Origin: Pedobacter sp. WC2423
GTDB taxonomy: Bacteria; Bacteroidota; Bacteroidia; Sphingobacteriales; Sphingobacteriaceae
Assembly: GCF_040822065.1 (NCBI RefSeq)
Contig: NZ_CP162005.1
Location: 3,162,001 to 3,226,000, forward strand
DNA length: 64,000 nucleotides
Reading direction: 5' to 3'
Every line of letters begins with the position of its first letter. The stretch's first letter is position 1. Both the position numbers and the translations under genes were made by a program. The notes below the pieces were generated by a model, which worked only from the letters and a program-made list of their open reading frames with translations, had not been told where the DNA came from and did no database searches. Below are positions 8,922-18,521 of the stretch, piece after piece.

Positions 8922-10610
8922 ATGAACTCATTAGGCATTTACGACTACGTCGTTTTCCTCGTTTATTTCTTCATCGTCGCCCTCTATGGCTGGACAGTTT
9001 ACCGCAAAAAACAAGCACAAAAGGAAAATTCAAAAGATTTCTTCCTGGCAAAAGATTCCTTAACCTGGTGGGCCATCGGTGCCTCCCTCATTGCTTCCAA
9101 CATTTCAGCAGAACAATTTATTGGAATGAGCGGATCAGGCTTTACTATGGGCCTGGCAATTGCCAGTTACGAATGGCTCGCCGCTGTAACCCTGATTATT
9201 GTCGCTATATTTTTTATTCCTGTTTATATCAAGAATAAAATCTATACGATGCCACAATTTCTTGGGCAGCGGTATAACAGTACTGTAGCCATGATTATGG
9301 CTATTTTCTGGCTTTTACTTTATGTAGTGGTCAACCTGACTTCTATACTTTACCTGGGCGCTTTAGCTATCAACAGTATTTCCGGGATCAATATTACCGC
9401 CTGTATGTATGTACTCTCTGTTTTCGCTGTAATTATTACCCTCGGCGGAATGAAAGTAATTGGCTATACAGATGTTATCCAGGTATTTTTCCTGATTCTT
9501 GGTGGTCTGGCAACAACCTACCTTGCGCTGGAATTAGTCTCGGCACACTTTGGAACCACTGGTGTATTCAACGGGCTCTCGCTGATTAAAGAAAAAGCTG
9601 TCGATCACTTCCAGATGATCTTCCATAAAGAAGATGCAAATTATATGGATCTGCCTGGTCTTTCTGTATTGATTGGTGGAATGTGGATCGTTAACCTCAA
9701 CTACTGGGGCTGTAATCAATATATTACACAAAGAGCATTAGGTGCTGATTTAAAAACTGCCCGCAGCGGATTATTATTTGCTGCATTCCTGAAATTACTG
9801 ATGCCGGTCATCGTGGTTCTGCCGGGTATCGCTGCTTATGTATTATATAAAGAGGGTTATGGAGATTTCCAGAAAGCCATGCTGAAAGACGGTTCCTTAA
9901 ATGCAGATTCAGCTTACCCTGTGTTACTTAACCTCTTACCACAAGGGCTGAAAGGTCTGTCCTTCGCCGCTTTAACAGCAGCTATTGTAGCTTCTCTTGC
10001 AGGGAAAGCAAATAGTATTGCTACGATATTTACGCTTGATGTTTACAAGAAAGTGATTAATAAAGACGCTGATGAGAATAAACAGGTTATCGTCGGCCGG
10101 ATTACTGTTATTGTAGCGATGATCCTTGCAATTATTATTGCACCACAACTTGGGATTGATAAAAAAGGAGGCTTCCAGTTTATACAGGAATATACCGGTT
10201 TTGTTTCTCCAGGTATTTTCGCCATGTTCTTACTTGGATTTTTCTGGAAAAGAACAACCTCTAATGCGGCATTATTTGCAACTATCGGCGGTTTCATCCT
10301 TTCCGTTTTATTCAAAGTACTGCCATTATTCGCTAACCTGGAATGGTTAAGTCCTTATGGTTTTTCAAAACTCGTAGAACAGAAAAATGGTGCCATGTTA
10401 TATGAGATCCCTTTCATTGACCGGATGGGCTTTGTATTTGCAATTTGTGTAATTGCCATGTTCATCATCAGTAAAATGGAAAACAGGAATGGTATCAATC
10501 CTAAAGGGCTGGAGGTTGACAGATCTATGTTTAAAACCAATCAGAGTTTCGCTATCGGATCATTGATTGTAGGTGGAATTATTGTGGCCTTATACAGCCT
10601 CTTCTGGTAA
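8922..10610 (+). CDS. Sodium/solute symporter (SSS family, SGLT-like)
   Basis: A 562-residue inner-membrane protein with about 14 hydrophobic segments, fitting the Na+/sugar symporter branch of the SSS family. Family marks include ASNISAEQFIGMSGSGFTMG near residues 60-80, the GGMKVIGYTDVIQ segment, WGCNQYITQRALGA, and AALTAAIVASLAGKANSIAT. The last two match the sugar-coordinating and Na+ site regions of SGLT-type carriers. It would import a sugar or similar small solute with sodium. No catabolic gene is adjacent, so the substrate is open. Transcription starts between the divergent TetR gene and this gene, and a GC hairpin follows the stop. Confidence 0.9.
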   Translation: MNSLGIYDYVVFLVYFFIVALYGWTVYRKKQAQKENSKDFFLAKDSLTWWAIGASLIASNISAEQFIGMSGSGFTMGLAIASYEWLAAVTLIIVAIFFIPVYIKNKIYTMPQFLGQRYNSTVAMIMAIFWLLLYVVVNLTSILYLGALAINSISGINITACMYVLSVFAVIITLGGMKVIGYTDVIQVFFLILGGLATTYLALELVSAHFGTTGVFNGLSLIKEKAVDHFQMIFHKEDANYMDLPGLSVLIGGMWIVNLNYWGCNQYITQRALGADLKTARSGLLFAAFLKLLMPVIVVLPGIAAYVLYKEGYGDFQKAMLKDGSLNADSAYPVLLNLLPQGLKGLSFAALTAAIVASLAGKANSIATIFTLDVYKKVINKDADENKQVIVGRITVIVAMILAIIIAPQLGIDKKGGFQFIQEYTGFVSPGIFAMFLLGFFWKRTTSNAALFATIGGFILSVLFKVLPLFANLEWLSPYGFSKLVEQKNGAMLYEIPFIDRMGFVFAICVIAMFIISKMENRNGINPKGLEVDRSMFKTNQSFAIGSLIVGGIIVALYSLFW

Positions 10611-10642
10611 AATATTCCCGGTAAAGATATCCCCAAACACAA

Positions 10643-10671
10643 AGCCCCTCGGCCATAACGACTGAGGGGCT
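10643..10671. terminator. Hairpin between convergent symporter and sdhB genes
   Basis: AGCCCCTC (10643-10650) pairs with GAGGGGCT (10664-10671). The T-run is weak on the forward strand and better on the reverse strand (TTTGTGTTT). It probably ends the symporter transcript and possibly the sdh operon. The remaining 200 bp to sdhB (10672-10871) contain no frame or RNA that I recognise. Confidence 0.6.
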
Positions 10672-10871
10672 ATTGTATCCATTTGTGTGTGTGTGGAATT
10701 TCATCTACCCAAAAGTTCAAATTCCTTGTATTCTCAACATTGGCGAGCAACAAAACACACCACTGAAGATCCCTTAGGTAACTACCATTACCCGATTCCG
10801 GAGTTCGAATCTAACCTATTAACTGTAAAACGTAAGTAAATCAGCAAACGCTACAGTAATAAAAATATATT

Positions 10872-11618
10872 TTAATCTTTCAGCAAATTCGCTTTAGTAT
10901 ATTCCCAGTTCATTCTTGCGATATTGAGTACGGAAATACCCTGCGGACATTCCACCTCACAAGCTTCTGTATTGCTACAATGCCCAAAACCCTCCTCATC
11001 CATACGGGAAACCATTTTCAATACTCTTTTAGCTGCTTCTTTTTCTCCTTGCGGGACTTTGGCTAAATGAGAAATCTTGGCAGAAGTAAAAAGAGCAGCA
11101 CTTGAATTTTTACAAGTAGCTACACAAGCACCACAGCCAATACAAGCAGCCGAATCAAAAGCAGATTCCGCAGTTTCGTGCGTAATCAATAAAGTATTGG
11201 CCTCCACAGGTTGTCCGGTATTAACCGTAATAAATCCACCCGCCTGTATAATCCGGTCAAAAGCTGAACGGTCAACCTTAAGATCGCGCTTAACCGGAAA
11301 AGCAGCTGCCCTGAAAGGCTCCACATAAATCGTAGCTCCATCTTTAAACTCCCGCATATGCAGCTGGCATGCAGTTAAACCCGGAACCGGCCCATGAGCC
11401 TGCCCATTAATCATCATCCCGCAAGTCCCGCAGATCCCTTCCCGGCAATCATGATCAAATTCAACAGGCATTTCTCCCTTAAGGATCAGCTGCTCATTTA
11501 AAGTATCCATCATTTCCAGAAAAGACATGTGGTGATCCACCTCATCCAGCATATAATCTACCAGTTTCCCTTTAGTTTTCGCATCTTTCTGACGCCATAT
11601 TTTAAGATGTATCTTCAT
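10872..11618 (-). CDS. sdhB: Succinate dehydrogenase/fumarate reductase iron-sulfur subunit
   Basis: A 248-residue electron-transfer subunit carrying three Fe-S clusters. The N-terminal ferredoxin fold holds the [2Fe-2S] motif CREGICGTCG. The C-terminal domain holds CIGCGACVATC and the later CSNTEACEVECPQGI for the [4Fe-4S] and [3Fe-4S] clusters. It takes electrons from the SdhA flavin and passes them to the membrane cytochrome. It is the last gene of a porin, transporter, sdhC, sdhA, sdhB operon, 5 bp after sdhA. Length and Cys spacing agree with the Bacteroidota type of this enzyme, which acts in the TCA cycle and may also run as a fumarate reductase. Confidence 0.95.
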   Translation of the reverse strand: MKIHLKIWRQKDAKTKGKLVDYMLDEVDHHMSFLEMMDTLNEQLILKGEMPVEFDHDCREGICGTCGMMINGQAHGPVPGLTACQLHMREFKDGATIYVEPFRAAAFPVKRDLKVDRSAFDRIIQAGGFITVNTGQPVEANTLLITHETAESAFDSAACIGCGACVATCKNSSAALFTSAKISHLAKVPQGEKEAAKRVLKMVSRMDEEGFGHCSNTEACEVECPQGISVLNIARMNWEYTKANLLKD

Positions 11619-11623
11619 GATTT

Positions 11624-13543
11624 CTAACTATAACTTCTTACTGATAATTTAATAAACTCAAATTTTAAGTGCTCAGGGTGTAATACAGGGAGACTATCTT
11701 TTCCCTTCCATTCCCATGCAGACACATAACAATAATTTTCATCATCCCTTAACGCTTCGCCATCCGCAGTTTGATATTCTTCCCTGAAATGTGCACCGCA
11801 TGATTCTTCTCTGCTTAATGCATCATGACACATCAGCTCAGCGATCTCCAGGTAATCAGCCACCCTGCCCGCTTTTTCCAGTTCGCTGTTAATTTCATCA
11901 GCTGTTCCAGGAACAATCAGGTCTTTATAAAACGCTGTTCTTAATATTTTAATCCCTTCAATAGCTGCTGTTAACCCTTCAGCAGACCGTGACAAACCAC
12001 ATTTATCATATAATAATTTCCCTAATTTCTTATGGAAGTAATCTGCTGTTTTTGTGCCTTTGATGTCGCAAAGCCCGTCCAGCTGCGTAACAACGTCTTT
12101 TTCAACCCGGTCAAATTCAGGATGATCAGTCGTTATCTTTTCTTTCTTCAACTCCCCAGATAAATAATTAGCCAGGGTATAAGGAAGGATAAAATAGCCA
12201 TCTACACAGGCTTGCAACAAAGAATTTGCCCCCAGCCTGTTTGCACCATGGTCAGCAAAATTAGCTTCTCCAATTGCAAATAAGCCAGGAATGGTAGTCA
12301 TCAGCTCATAATCTACCCATAACCCACCCATCGAAAAATGCGCAGCAGGAGAGATTTTCATTGGTGCAGCATACGCATCATCGGCAGTTATCTTTTTATA
12401 CATAGAAAACAGATTCCCGTATTTCTCTTTAATCTTATCTTTTCCCTGTTCTCTGATGGCTTTTGAAAAATCAAGATATACTGCATTCCGCTGTGCACCG
12501 ACCCCAAAACCAGCATCAATTCTTTCTTTAGCTGCTCTGGAAGAAATGTCTCTTGGTGCCAGATTACCAAACGAAGGATAACGTCTTTCCAGATAATAAT
12601 CTCTTTCCTGTTCAGGAATATCATTTGCAGCCCTTTGTTCATCTGGTAATTGAGGAACCCAGATTCTTCCGTCATTCCGCAATGATTCTGACATCAGCGT
12701 TAATTTCGACTGGTAATCTCCCGATTGAGGTAAACTCGTCGGGTGGATCTGTGTCCAGCTTGGACAAGCCATCAGCGCTCCTCTTTTATGTGCCCGCCAA
12801 ATGGCCGAGCCGTTACAGCCCATAGCCAGCGTGGATAAATAATAAATCTTACCAAACCCGCCTGTGGCTATCACTACAGCTTCGGCAGCAAAACGCTCTG
12901 TTAACCCGGTGTCCAGGTTTCTTGCAATAATTCCTTTAGCTTTCCCTTCTACAACTACCAGATCCAGCATTTCATGTCTGCTGTATAAAGTAACTTTCCC
13001 AAGAGAAACCTGCCGCATCAATGCCTGATAAGCACCCAGCAGCAATTGCTGTCCGGTTTGTCCCCGCGCATAAAAGGTACGGCTCACCTGCACTCCGCCA
13101 AAAGAACGGTTACTCAGGTATCCGCCATATTCCCTCGCAAAAGGTACACCTTGTGCTACTGCCTGATCGATCAGATTTAAAGAACATTCCGCTAAACGGT
13201 ATACATTAGCTTCACGTGCCCGGAAATCCCCGCCTTTCAGCGTATCATAAAACATCCTGTAAACAGAGTCTCCATCATTCTGATAGTTCTTGGCTGCATT
13301 CACGCCGCCCTGAGCAGCTACTGAATGTGCTCTTCTTGCAGAATCCTGGAAACAGAAAGAAGTGACCGGATAACCCTGTTCAGCTAACGAGGCAGCAGCA
13401 GATGCCCCCGCAAGCCCGGTTCCAACCACAATAACAGGTAATTTTTTCCGGTTTGCAGGATTGACCAGTTTAGCCTGCGCTTTATACTGGCTCCATTTAG
13501 TTTCTAATGGGCCGGCTGGTATTTTAGCATCTAATTCCATCAT
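11624..13543 (-). CDS. sdhA: Succinate dehydrogenase/fumarate reductase flavoprotein subunit
   Basis: A 639-residue flavoprotein. It has the FAD-binding [19 protein letters not shown] segment near residue 40, the [11 protein letters not shown] region that carries the covalent-FAD histidine of the family, the active-site HPTSLP loop, the catalytic Arg in [10 protein letters not shown], and the C-terminal [19 protein letters not shown] motif. It oxidises succinate to fumarate at the cytoplasmic face. Its start overlaps the stop of sdhC by 4 bp, which implies translational coupling. The length is typical for the Bacteroidota B-type complex (about 640 residues). Confidence 0.95.
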   Translation of the reverse strand: MMELDAKIPAGPLETKWSQYKAQAKLVNPANRKKLPVIVVGTGLAGASAAASLAEQGYPVTSFCFQDSARRAHSVAAQGGVNAAKNYQNDGDSVYRMFYDTLKGGDFRAREANVYRLAECSLNLIDQAVAQGVPFAREYGGYLSNRSFGGVQVSRTFYARGQTGQQLLLGAYQALMRQVSLGKVTLYSRHEMLDLVVVEGKAKGIIARNLDTGLTERFAAEAVVIATGGFGKIYYLSTLAMGCNGSAIWRAHKRGALMACPSWTQIHPTSLPQSGDYQSKLTLMSESLRNDGRIWVPQLPDEQRAANDIPEQERDYYLERRYPSFGNLAPRDISSRAAKERIDAGFGVGAQRNAVYLDFSKAIREQGKDKIKEKYGNLFSMYKKITADDAYAAPMKISPAAHFSMGGLWVDYELMTTIPGLFAIGEANFADHGANRLGANSLLQACVDGYFILPYTLANYLSGELKKEKITTDHPEFDRVEKDVVTQLDGLCDIKGTKTADYFHKKLGKLLYDKCGLSRSAEGLTAAIEGIKILRTAFYKDLIVPGTADEINSELEKAGRVADYLEIAELMCHDALSREESCGAHFREEYQTADGEALRDDENYCYVSAWEWKGKDSLPVLHPEHLKFEFIKLSVRSYS

Positions 13544-14214
13544 CCGAATTGAGTAAGGTGAACATAAACCGGTATGACTGCAAAACCGATAGTAATTGCA
13601 TAACTGTAAACCGTACCAAAGGTTTGTACGAGCGCAGCATAGCCCGGATGGTATAAGCCCAATGTTCTGACGGCACTTTTAAAGCCATGTAAAAGATGAA
13701 AACCTAAGGCAAACATCGAGAGTACATAAAGCAATACATACCACCATGATTTAAAGGCATGGACAACGACTATATATAAATCCTTATTTCCGTTCCGGTC
13801 AAAGGGTACCGTCCCGAATTTATAGACATACCAGAAATCTTTAAAGTGGATCACCAGGAAAATCAAGAGTATTGTACCTAATATCCCCATATTTCTGGAA
13901 TACCATTTACTGGCTTGTTTCCGGTTATCATATGCATACTTGGCAGCCGTTTGTTTATTTTTAAAGGTGATGATTAAAGCATCCACCGCATGTGCAATCA
14001 GCGAAAAATACAGTACATAAGAAATCACCTTGATCAATATATTTCCGGATAAAAGGTTAGAGTAGTAATTAAAACGCGCTGATGCCTGGTCTGCCGGCAA
14101 CAACAACTGCAAATTTCCCAATAAATGGATGACCAGGAAAAAACACAGGAACAGCCCGGTCAGGGCCATCAGGTTTTTTCGTGATAAAGTGCTTTTTAAA
14201 AAGGCTGTTTTCAT
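13540..14214 (-). CDS. sdhC: Succinate dehydrogenase cytochrome b subunit (di-haem type)
   Basis: A 224-residue membrane anchor with five hydrophobic helices. Histidines sit inside or at the ends of the helices ([33 protein letters not shown]), as expected for the two haem b groups of the single-subunit B-type anchor. It transfers electrons between SdhB and menaquinone. The gene lies 10 bp after the dicarboxylate symporter gene and overlaps sdhA by 4 bp, so the whole block must be one transcript. Confidence 0.93.
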   Translation of the reverse strand: MKTAFLKSTLSRKNLMALTGLFLCFFLVIHLLGNLQLLLPADQASARFNYYSNLLSGNILIKVISYVLYFSLIAHAVDALIITFKNKQTAAKYAYDNRKQASKWYSRNMGILGTILLIFLVIHFKDFWYVYKFGTVPFDRNGNKDLYIVVVHAFKSWWYVLLYVLSMFALGFHLLHGFKSAVRTLGLYHPGYAALVQTFGTVYSYAITIGFAVIPVYVHLTQFG

Positions 14215-14224
14215 CTTATTTTAT

Positions 14225-15694
14225 TTAATAAACTCCGGTGACTTTCCACCATAAACCGCCCAATCCCATCCAGATGGCTAATAAAGCAACTCCGACAATC
14301 AATCCCATAATCCACCACTGTTTCACGTCCACATAACCACTTCCAAAATAGACCGGAGCAGGGCCATGCGCATAATGTGTAATGGTACCAAACAAAGAAC
14401 CTGTAAAACCTAACATCAGCGCCAGTAATAGTGGCGGTACGCCCATTGCGATACCTACCGCTAATAAAGCAGCATACATCGCAGCCACATGTGCAGTTGC
14501 ACTGGCAAACAGGTAGTGACTTAAAAAATAAACGACTATAATGATCGGGAAAGCCAATGTCCAGGACATCCCTAAAAGTAAAGTCTGTATTAAATGTCCA
14601 AACCAGGGAATAAAGCCTAATTCGTTTAATGATCCGGCCATCATTACCAGTGTCGCAAACCAGACGATGGTATCCCATGCTCCTTTTTCAGCTTTCACAT
14701 CTTCCCAGGTTAATACCTGGGTAAGCAATAAGATCGAAAGTCCGATAAATGCAGTTGTTGTGGCATCGATTTTAAACAAATCTCCGGTTACCCAAAGCAC
14801 TAGTAAAATCACGAATGCCAGCAGCATCAACCACTCATTTTTTGTGATCTTACCCATTTCTTTCAACTTTGCTATGGCCATTGCAGGTGCTTCTGTTGTT
14901 TTTTTCAATTCTGGAGGAAAAATCTTGTACAATAAATAAGGGATAATAATTACAGAGGCCAGTCCGGGAACAATTGCAGCCCAGAACCAAGACATCCAGC
15001 TGATATGAATCCCCATATCTGCTGCAAATTTCTGACACATCGGGTTACTTGCCGTTCCGGTCAGGAACATAGCCGAAGCAATCAGGTTCATATAATAACT
15101 GTTCAAAGTCAGGTATGCCCCTACTTTACGGTGCGTTTCTGCCTGATCGGGCATAGAACCCAGACTCATCGCCATAGATTTCATAATCGGATAAATAATC
15201 CCTCCACCCCTTGCTGTGTTACTGGGAATAGCCGGAGCAAGTATTAAATCGGCAGCCCCCAGACTATAAGCCAGGCCCAGAGAACTTTTACCGAATAATT
15301 TGATAAAGATGTAAGCGATCCTGCTCCCTAAACCTGTTTTGATAAAACCACGGGCGATAAAAAAACTGATCCCGATCAGCCAGATCACTTTATCGCCAAA
15401 ACTTCTTAAGGCCAGTGTAATTGATTTTCCAGGATTGCCAGGAGCAAGCACACCAGTCATGGCAACCAGTGCGATAGCCATCATACAAAGTGTACCCATA
15501 CTTGCTGCCTTCAGGATAATCCCGACAATGGTAGCCAGAAAGATTGCCAGTAAATGCCAGGCTTCTGGCTTCACACCTTCCGGAGCGGGAATAAACCAGA
15601 CTGCGAGACCGAATAAGACGGTAATCAGTAATGGAATTGGTTGAATTTCTTTTTTTGGAGGCGCCGCCGCCGCTTTAGTAGCTGTAGATTTCAT
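14225..15694 (-). CDS. Sodium:dicarboxylate symporter (DASS/SLC13 family)
   Basis: A 489-residue inner-membrane protein with 11-12 hydrophobic segments. The two Ser-Asn-Thr type substrate/sodium motifs of the DASS family are visible: AIPSNTARGGGIIYPIM in the first half and FLTGTASNPMC in the middle; the VWFATLVMMAGSLNELGF segment matches the second inverted-repeat half. Family members import succinate, fumarate, malate or related anions with sodium. Its position between an outer-membrane porin and the succinate dehydrogenase genes makes C4-dicarboxylates the most likely substrates. The N-terminus is Lys/Ala/Pro-rich and cytoplasmic. Confidence 0.92.
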   Translation of the reverse strand: MKSTATKAAAAPPKKEIQPIPLLITVLFGLAVWFIPAPEGVKPEAWHLLAIFLATIVGIILKAASMGTLCMMAIALVAMTGVLAPGNPGKSITLALRSFGDKVIWLIGISFFIARGFIKTGLGSRIAYIFIKLFGKSSLGLAYSLGAADLILAPAIPSNTARGGGIIYPIMKSMAMSLGSMPDQAETHRKVGAYLTLNSYYMNLIASAMFLTGTASNPMCQKFAADMGIHISWMSWFWAAIVPGLASVIIIPYLLYKIFPPELKKTTEAPAMAIAKLKEMGKITKNEWLMLLAFVILLVLWVTGDLFKIDATTTAFIGLSILLLTQVLTWEDVKAEKGAWDTIVWFATLVMMAGSLNELGFIPWFGHLIQTLLLGMSWTLAFPIIIVVYFLSHYLFASATAHVAAMYAALLAVGIAMGVPPLLLALMLGFTGSLFGTITHYAHGPAPVYFGSGYVDVKQWWIMGLIVGVALLAIWMGLGGLWWKVTGVY

Positions 15695-15708
15695 GATCTT
15701 ATTTTAAC

Positions 15709-16839
15709 TTATAGCCTTGACTGGACCTGTACTATAAACATTTCATTATTGTATTGTGTGGTTCCGGGAATATTTCTTTTATAACGGTCAATATTAACTC
15801 CAAACTGGATGCGTGCACTGTAAGCTTTTAAGAACTCTGCACTAATCATTGGTGTTATGGTTTGTCTTTGATTATTAGCGGCGTGCTTAAAATCGTTATT
15901 GAAGTTTTCGTACCGGCAAGAGAATTCCAATGAACTTAAACGGTGATAATTAATCGCATACCTCAGGTTGGGTAAAAAATACATTCCACGCATCTGGTAA
16001 TTGCCTATGCCCCCCACACGTTTCGCAGAATCCAGCGCATAATAATAAGTATGGTTATTTCCCTGCTTAAATTCTGTTTCTATTTCCAGCGACCACTTTT
16101 TACCCAACGGAACTACACCGGATAAATCGACTCCGGAAGCATAGACGCTGCTTCCCAAAACCGTTGCCAGCCCGCCGTTCAATCCTAATTTAATTTTCAG
16201 GCTCTTTTGCAGGCCTAATTCTACCCGGGTAGAAAAATGTTTTCCATTATCATTATCCATCAGCTGATTCCTGTTATTCCCGTTGACCACAGACAATTCA
16301 TATTTGACAGGAATCTCCCCATGCGTTGCCCCATAAATACTTGCACCAATCTGGAAACTCTGCCAGCCATTATTCCCGAAAGCTGTATATTGATTGGAAT
16401 AGTCCATTGATTTAATGACATCAACAGGATACATATCCTCTAATCCAAAAGCGGGCCTGAATTGTCCCATCTTCAGGTTTATAAAATTATCCAGCCGATA
16501 GGTGATATAAGCATTTTCCAAAACTTTATTTTTAGGATCAGTTTTAAAATCTGCCAGGTTAAGCAGTAATACGACATCGGTACGATCCGATATTTTTGAA
16601 GTAAACTGTAACCTGGCCCGCTTAATATCAAAGTCATTATAAACCGCTTTACCATCAGGATGATGCAGGCCATTTAAATCGATGTTTTTATGACTGCTAA
16701 AGAGATAACGGGCTTGAAATAGCCCCTTCATTATAATCTTCCCTTTCGCTGTAGAATCTGATTTCACAGGCTCCTGTGCCCGGACCTGGAAAACGCCGGT
16801 AAAGGAAATTACCAGTATGAATAAGAATTTATTAACCAT
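15709..16839 (-). CDS. Outer-membrane porin of the phosphate-selective (OprO/OprP-like) fold
   Basis: About 376 residues starting MVNKFLFILVISFTG with a cleavable signal peptide ending QVRAQ. I chose 16839 because the frame upstream to 16926 is polar and unlike a signal sequence. The mature part has the OprO/P beginning (IIMKGLFQARY, then DFDIKRARLQFTSKISDRTDVVLLL), followed by alternating beta strands, and ends MFIVQVQSRL with a terminal-strand pattern. It would form a diffusion pore. Since it leads an operon with a dicarboxylate symporter and succinate dehydrogenase, it probably admits dicarboxylates, not phosphate. The nearest forward gene is 180 bp away and diverges. Confidence 0.85.
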   Translation of the reverse strand: MVNKFLFILVISFTGVFQVRAQEPVKSDSTAKGKIIMKGLFQARYLFSSHKNIDLNGLHHPDGKAVYNDFDIKRARLQFTSKISDRTDVVLLLNLADFKTDPKNKVLENAYITYRLDNFINLKMGQFRPAFGLEDMYPVDVIKSMDYSNQYTAFGNNGWQSFQIGASIYGATHGEIPVKYELSVVNGNNRNQLMDNDNGKHFSTRVELGLQKSLKIKLGLNGGLATVLGSSVYASGVDLSGVVPLGKKWSLEIETEFKQGNNHTYYYALDSAKRVGGIGNYQMRGMYFLPNLRYAINYHRLSSLEFSCRYENFNNDFKHAANNQRQTITPMISAEFLKAYSARIQFGVNIDRYKRNIPGTTQYNNEMFIVQVQSRL

Positions 16840-17020
16840 GGCTAAAGGTCCGGGTAAATAATGCATCAGCGTATGCTGGTCATCATCACAAAATATGATC
16901 TTCATCATTACCGTAGGAAAAACCAATTAATATTATTTACTTTGCGCTCTTATCTTAATTCATTCTAAATAAATGGCATGAAGGTTTTTATCCTTTTCCA
17001 ATTATAATCAGGTTTCGGTT

Positions 17021-18253
17021 ATGACTTTAAAAAAGATCAATGCATGGTTACATTTATGGCTGGGACTTGGTTCAGGCCTGATTGTATTTATTGTAAGTAT
17101 TACAGGATGTATTTATGTTTTTGAAAAAGAAATAAGAAGCTTTTATCAGCCCTGGCAATTTGTACAGCCTCAGGAGAAATCCTTTCTATTGCCCACACAG
17201 CTTATTGACCGTGCGAAACCAGAGTTAGGTAAATTAAAGCCTACTTCTATCAATTACGGGCAGAAAAATGAAGCGGCTACCGTGAATTCTCTAAACCGTA
17301 AAAAAGGGACAAGCCTGGTTATTTATATGAATCCTTACACCGCTGAGATCATTCATATTGACCGCAGGAACAAAAGAAGTAATGCTGATTTCTTCAGTTT
17401 TATCCTGAATGGACACCGCACACTCTGGATGGGCAAAACAGGTTCAAAAATAATCGGAGCTGGCGTACTGGTTTTTGTAGTTTTATTGATCTCCGGAATT
17501 GTTTTATGGTGGCCTAAAAAGTGGATCAGATCCATACGTGATCAAAGTTTTAAAATTAAATGGAGTGGCAGTTTTAAACGCGTCAACTATGATCTGCATA
17601 AGGTTGCAGGGTTTTATGTTTTTCTTGTCTTACTTTTAATTTCATTAACAGGCCTTGTTTACAGTTACAAATGGTACAGTAAATCTTTGTACTGGGTAAC
17701 TTCAGGTGGCAGGTCTTTAGAAGCCAAACCAAGACCGCTATCGGATACGACTACAAATGCTGTGTTTCAGCCAAAAAATATAGATAAAATTTACAGTAAG
17801 CTGGTCACAACCGATCAGGCCTCAGGGATGTTTATTACGCTTCCTGCAAAAGCTTCGGATGCTATAGGTTTCATTGTTTATTTAAAAGCAGGAACATTTT
17901 ATAAAGCAGACAGGTACGCTTTCGATCAATACACAATGAAACAGTTTGCAGGCAACTCTCCCCTGCTGGGAAAATATGAGGATGCCAGTATCCCTGATAA
18001 AATCAGAAGAATTAACTATGATTTACACGTAGGCTCAGTGATGGGGCTTCCAACAAAAATTATTGCTTTTTTAGCCAGTCTGATCTCTGCGAGTTTACCT
18101 GTTACCGGATTTTTAGTTTGGTACGGTAAGAAATTCAAAAAGAAAAAAGGGAAGAAACCACTGGTTCAGGAAAAGATGGTTTTGAAAAAGACAACTGCTC
18201 CCTGGAAGCTTAAAAAGATAAGGGCTGCAGCTATGCAGGAGCCTGTTGTTTAG
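17021..18253 (+). CDS. PepSY-associated transmembrane-helix protein
   Basis: A 410-residue inner-membrane protein with four hydrophobic helices: near residues 15-35 (LWLGLGSGLIVFIVSITGCIYVF), 145-165 (IIGAGVLVFVVLLISGIVLWW), 192-212 and 340-362. Periplasmic PepSY-like domains lie between them. The HLWLGLGSGL, LHKVAGFY and DLHVGSVMGLP motifs with intramembrane His are typical of PepSY_TM (PF03929). Proteins of this type often accompany siderophore-type TonB receptors and are thought to reduce or strip ferric complexes in the periplasm. Here the receptor lies at 29.5 kb within the lanthipeptide locus, not adjacent. The C-terminal 45 residues are very Lys-rich. Confidence 0.85.
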   Translation: MTLKKINAWLHLWLGLGSGLIVFIVSITGCIYVFEKEIRSFYQPWQFVQPQEKSFLLPTQLIDRAKPELGKLKPTSINYGQKNEAATVNSLNRKKGTSLVIYMNPYTAEIIHIDRRNKRSNADFFSFILNGHRTLWMGKTGSKIIGAGVLVFVVLLISGIVLWWPKKWIRSIRDQSFKIKWSGSFKRVNYDLHKVAGFYVFLVLLLISLTGLVYSYKWYSKSLYWVTSGGRSLEAKPRPLSDTTTNAVFQPKNIDKIYSKLVTTDQASGMFITLPAKASDAIGFIVYLKAGTFYKADRYAFDQYTMKQFAGNSPLLGKYEDASIPDKIRRINYDLHVGSVMGLPTKIIAFLASLISASLPVTGFLVWYGKKFKKKKGKKPLVQEKMVLKKTTAPWKLKKIRAAAMQEPVV

Positions 18254-18367
18254 CTGAATTCAGCATTAGTATTTTACTGAAACTATCCAAAAATCATTTC
18301 CTTCACTCCCTTTTTTGCTAAGCTTCAATCTGCTTATTATTTATTTTAATTTTCCTTTAAATATGTT

Positions 18368-18409
18368 TTGCAACTATGTTGCAAATAACTATCTTAGCAT
18401 TGTTGCAAC
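18368..18409 (+). promoter_or_regulatory. Lanthipeptide precursor promoter with TTGCAAC operators
   Basis: TTG at 18368-18370 and TATCTTAG at 18390-18397 are separated by 19 bp and match the Bacteroidota -33/-7 promoter form (TAnnTTTG, one mismatch). A perfect 7-3-7 palindrome, TTGCAACTATGTTGCAA (18368-18384), fills the space between them. A second 8-bp palindrome, GTTGCAAC (18402-18409), sits at the expected transcription start. The same half-site recurs in the divergent control region at 26565-26612. This placement suggests repression or activation by a dimeric regulator. Confidence 0.65.
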
Positions 18410-18464
18410 CGGGGATAAGCCAAAAACCCGTTATCACAGCAGGCATTATACTTAATTAAATTTG

Positions 18465-18506
18465 ATGAACCATTGTGGCTCGTCCATGGTGCTTCATGAA
18501 CATTAA
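18465..18506 (+). other. Leader hairpin / possible 13-codon upstream frame before the precursor
   Basis: ATG at 18465 opens a 13-codon frame (MNHCGSSMVLHEH) ending TAA at 18504, in the same frame as the precursor and 15 bp before its ATG. The same bases fold as an imperfect hairpin: ATGAACCATTGTGG against CCATGGTGCTTCAT (18465-18497). Either could affect precursor translation, or both may be chance. Confidence 0.25.
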
Positions 18507-18521
18507 ACAAATTATAATCTT

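Noticed and set aside
10780..10860. GTTCGAATC, similar to a tRNA T-loop, near sdhB
   Set aside because: The surrounding bases do not form the 5-bp T-stem, acceptor stem or anticodon arm; no tRNA is supported.
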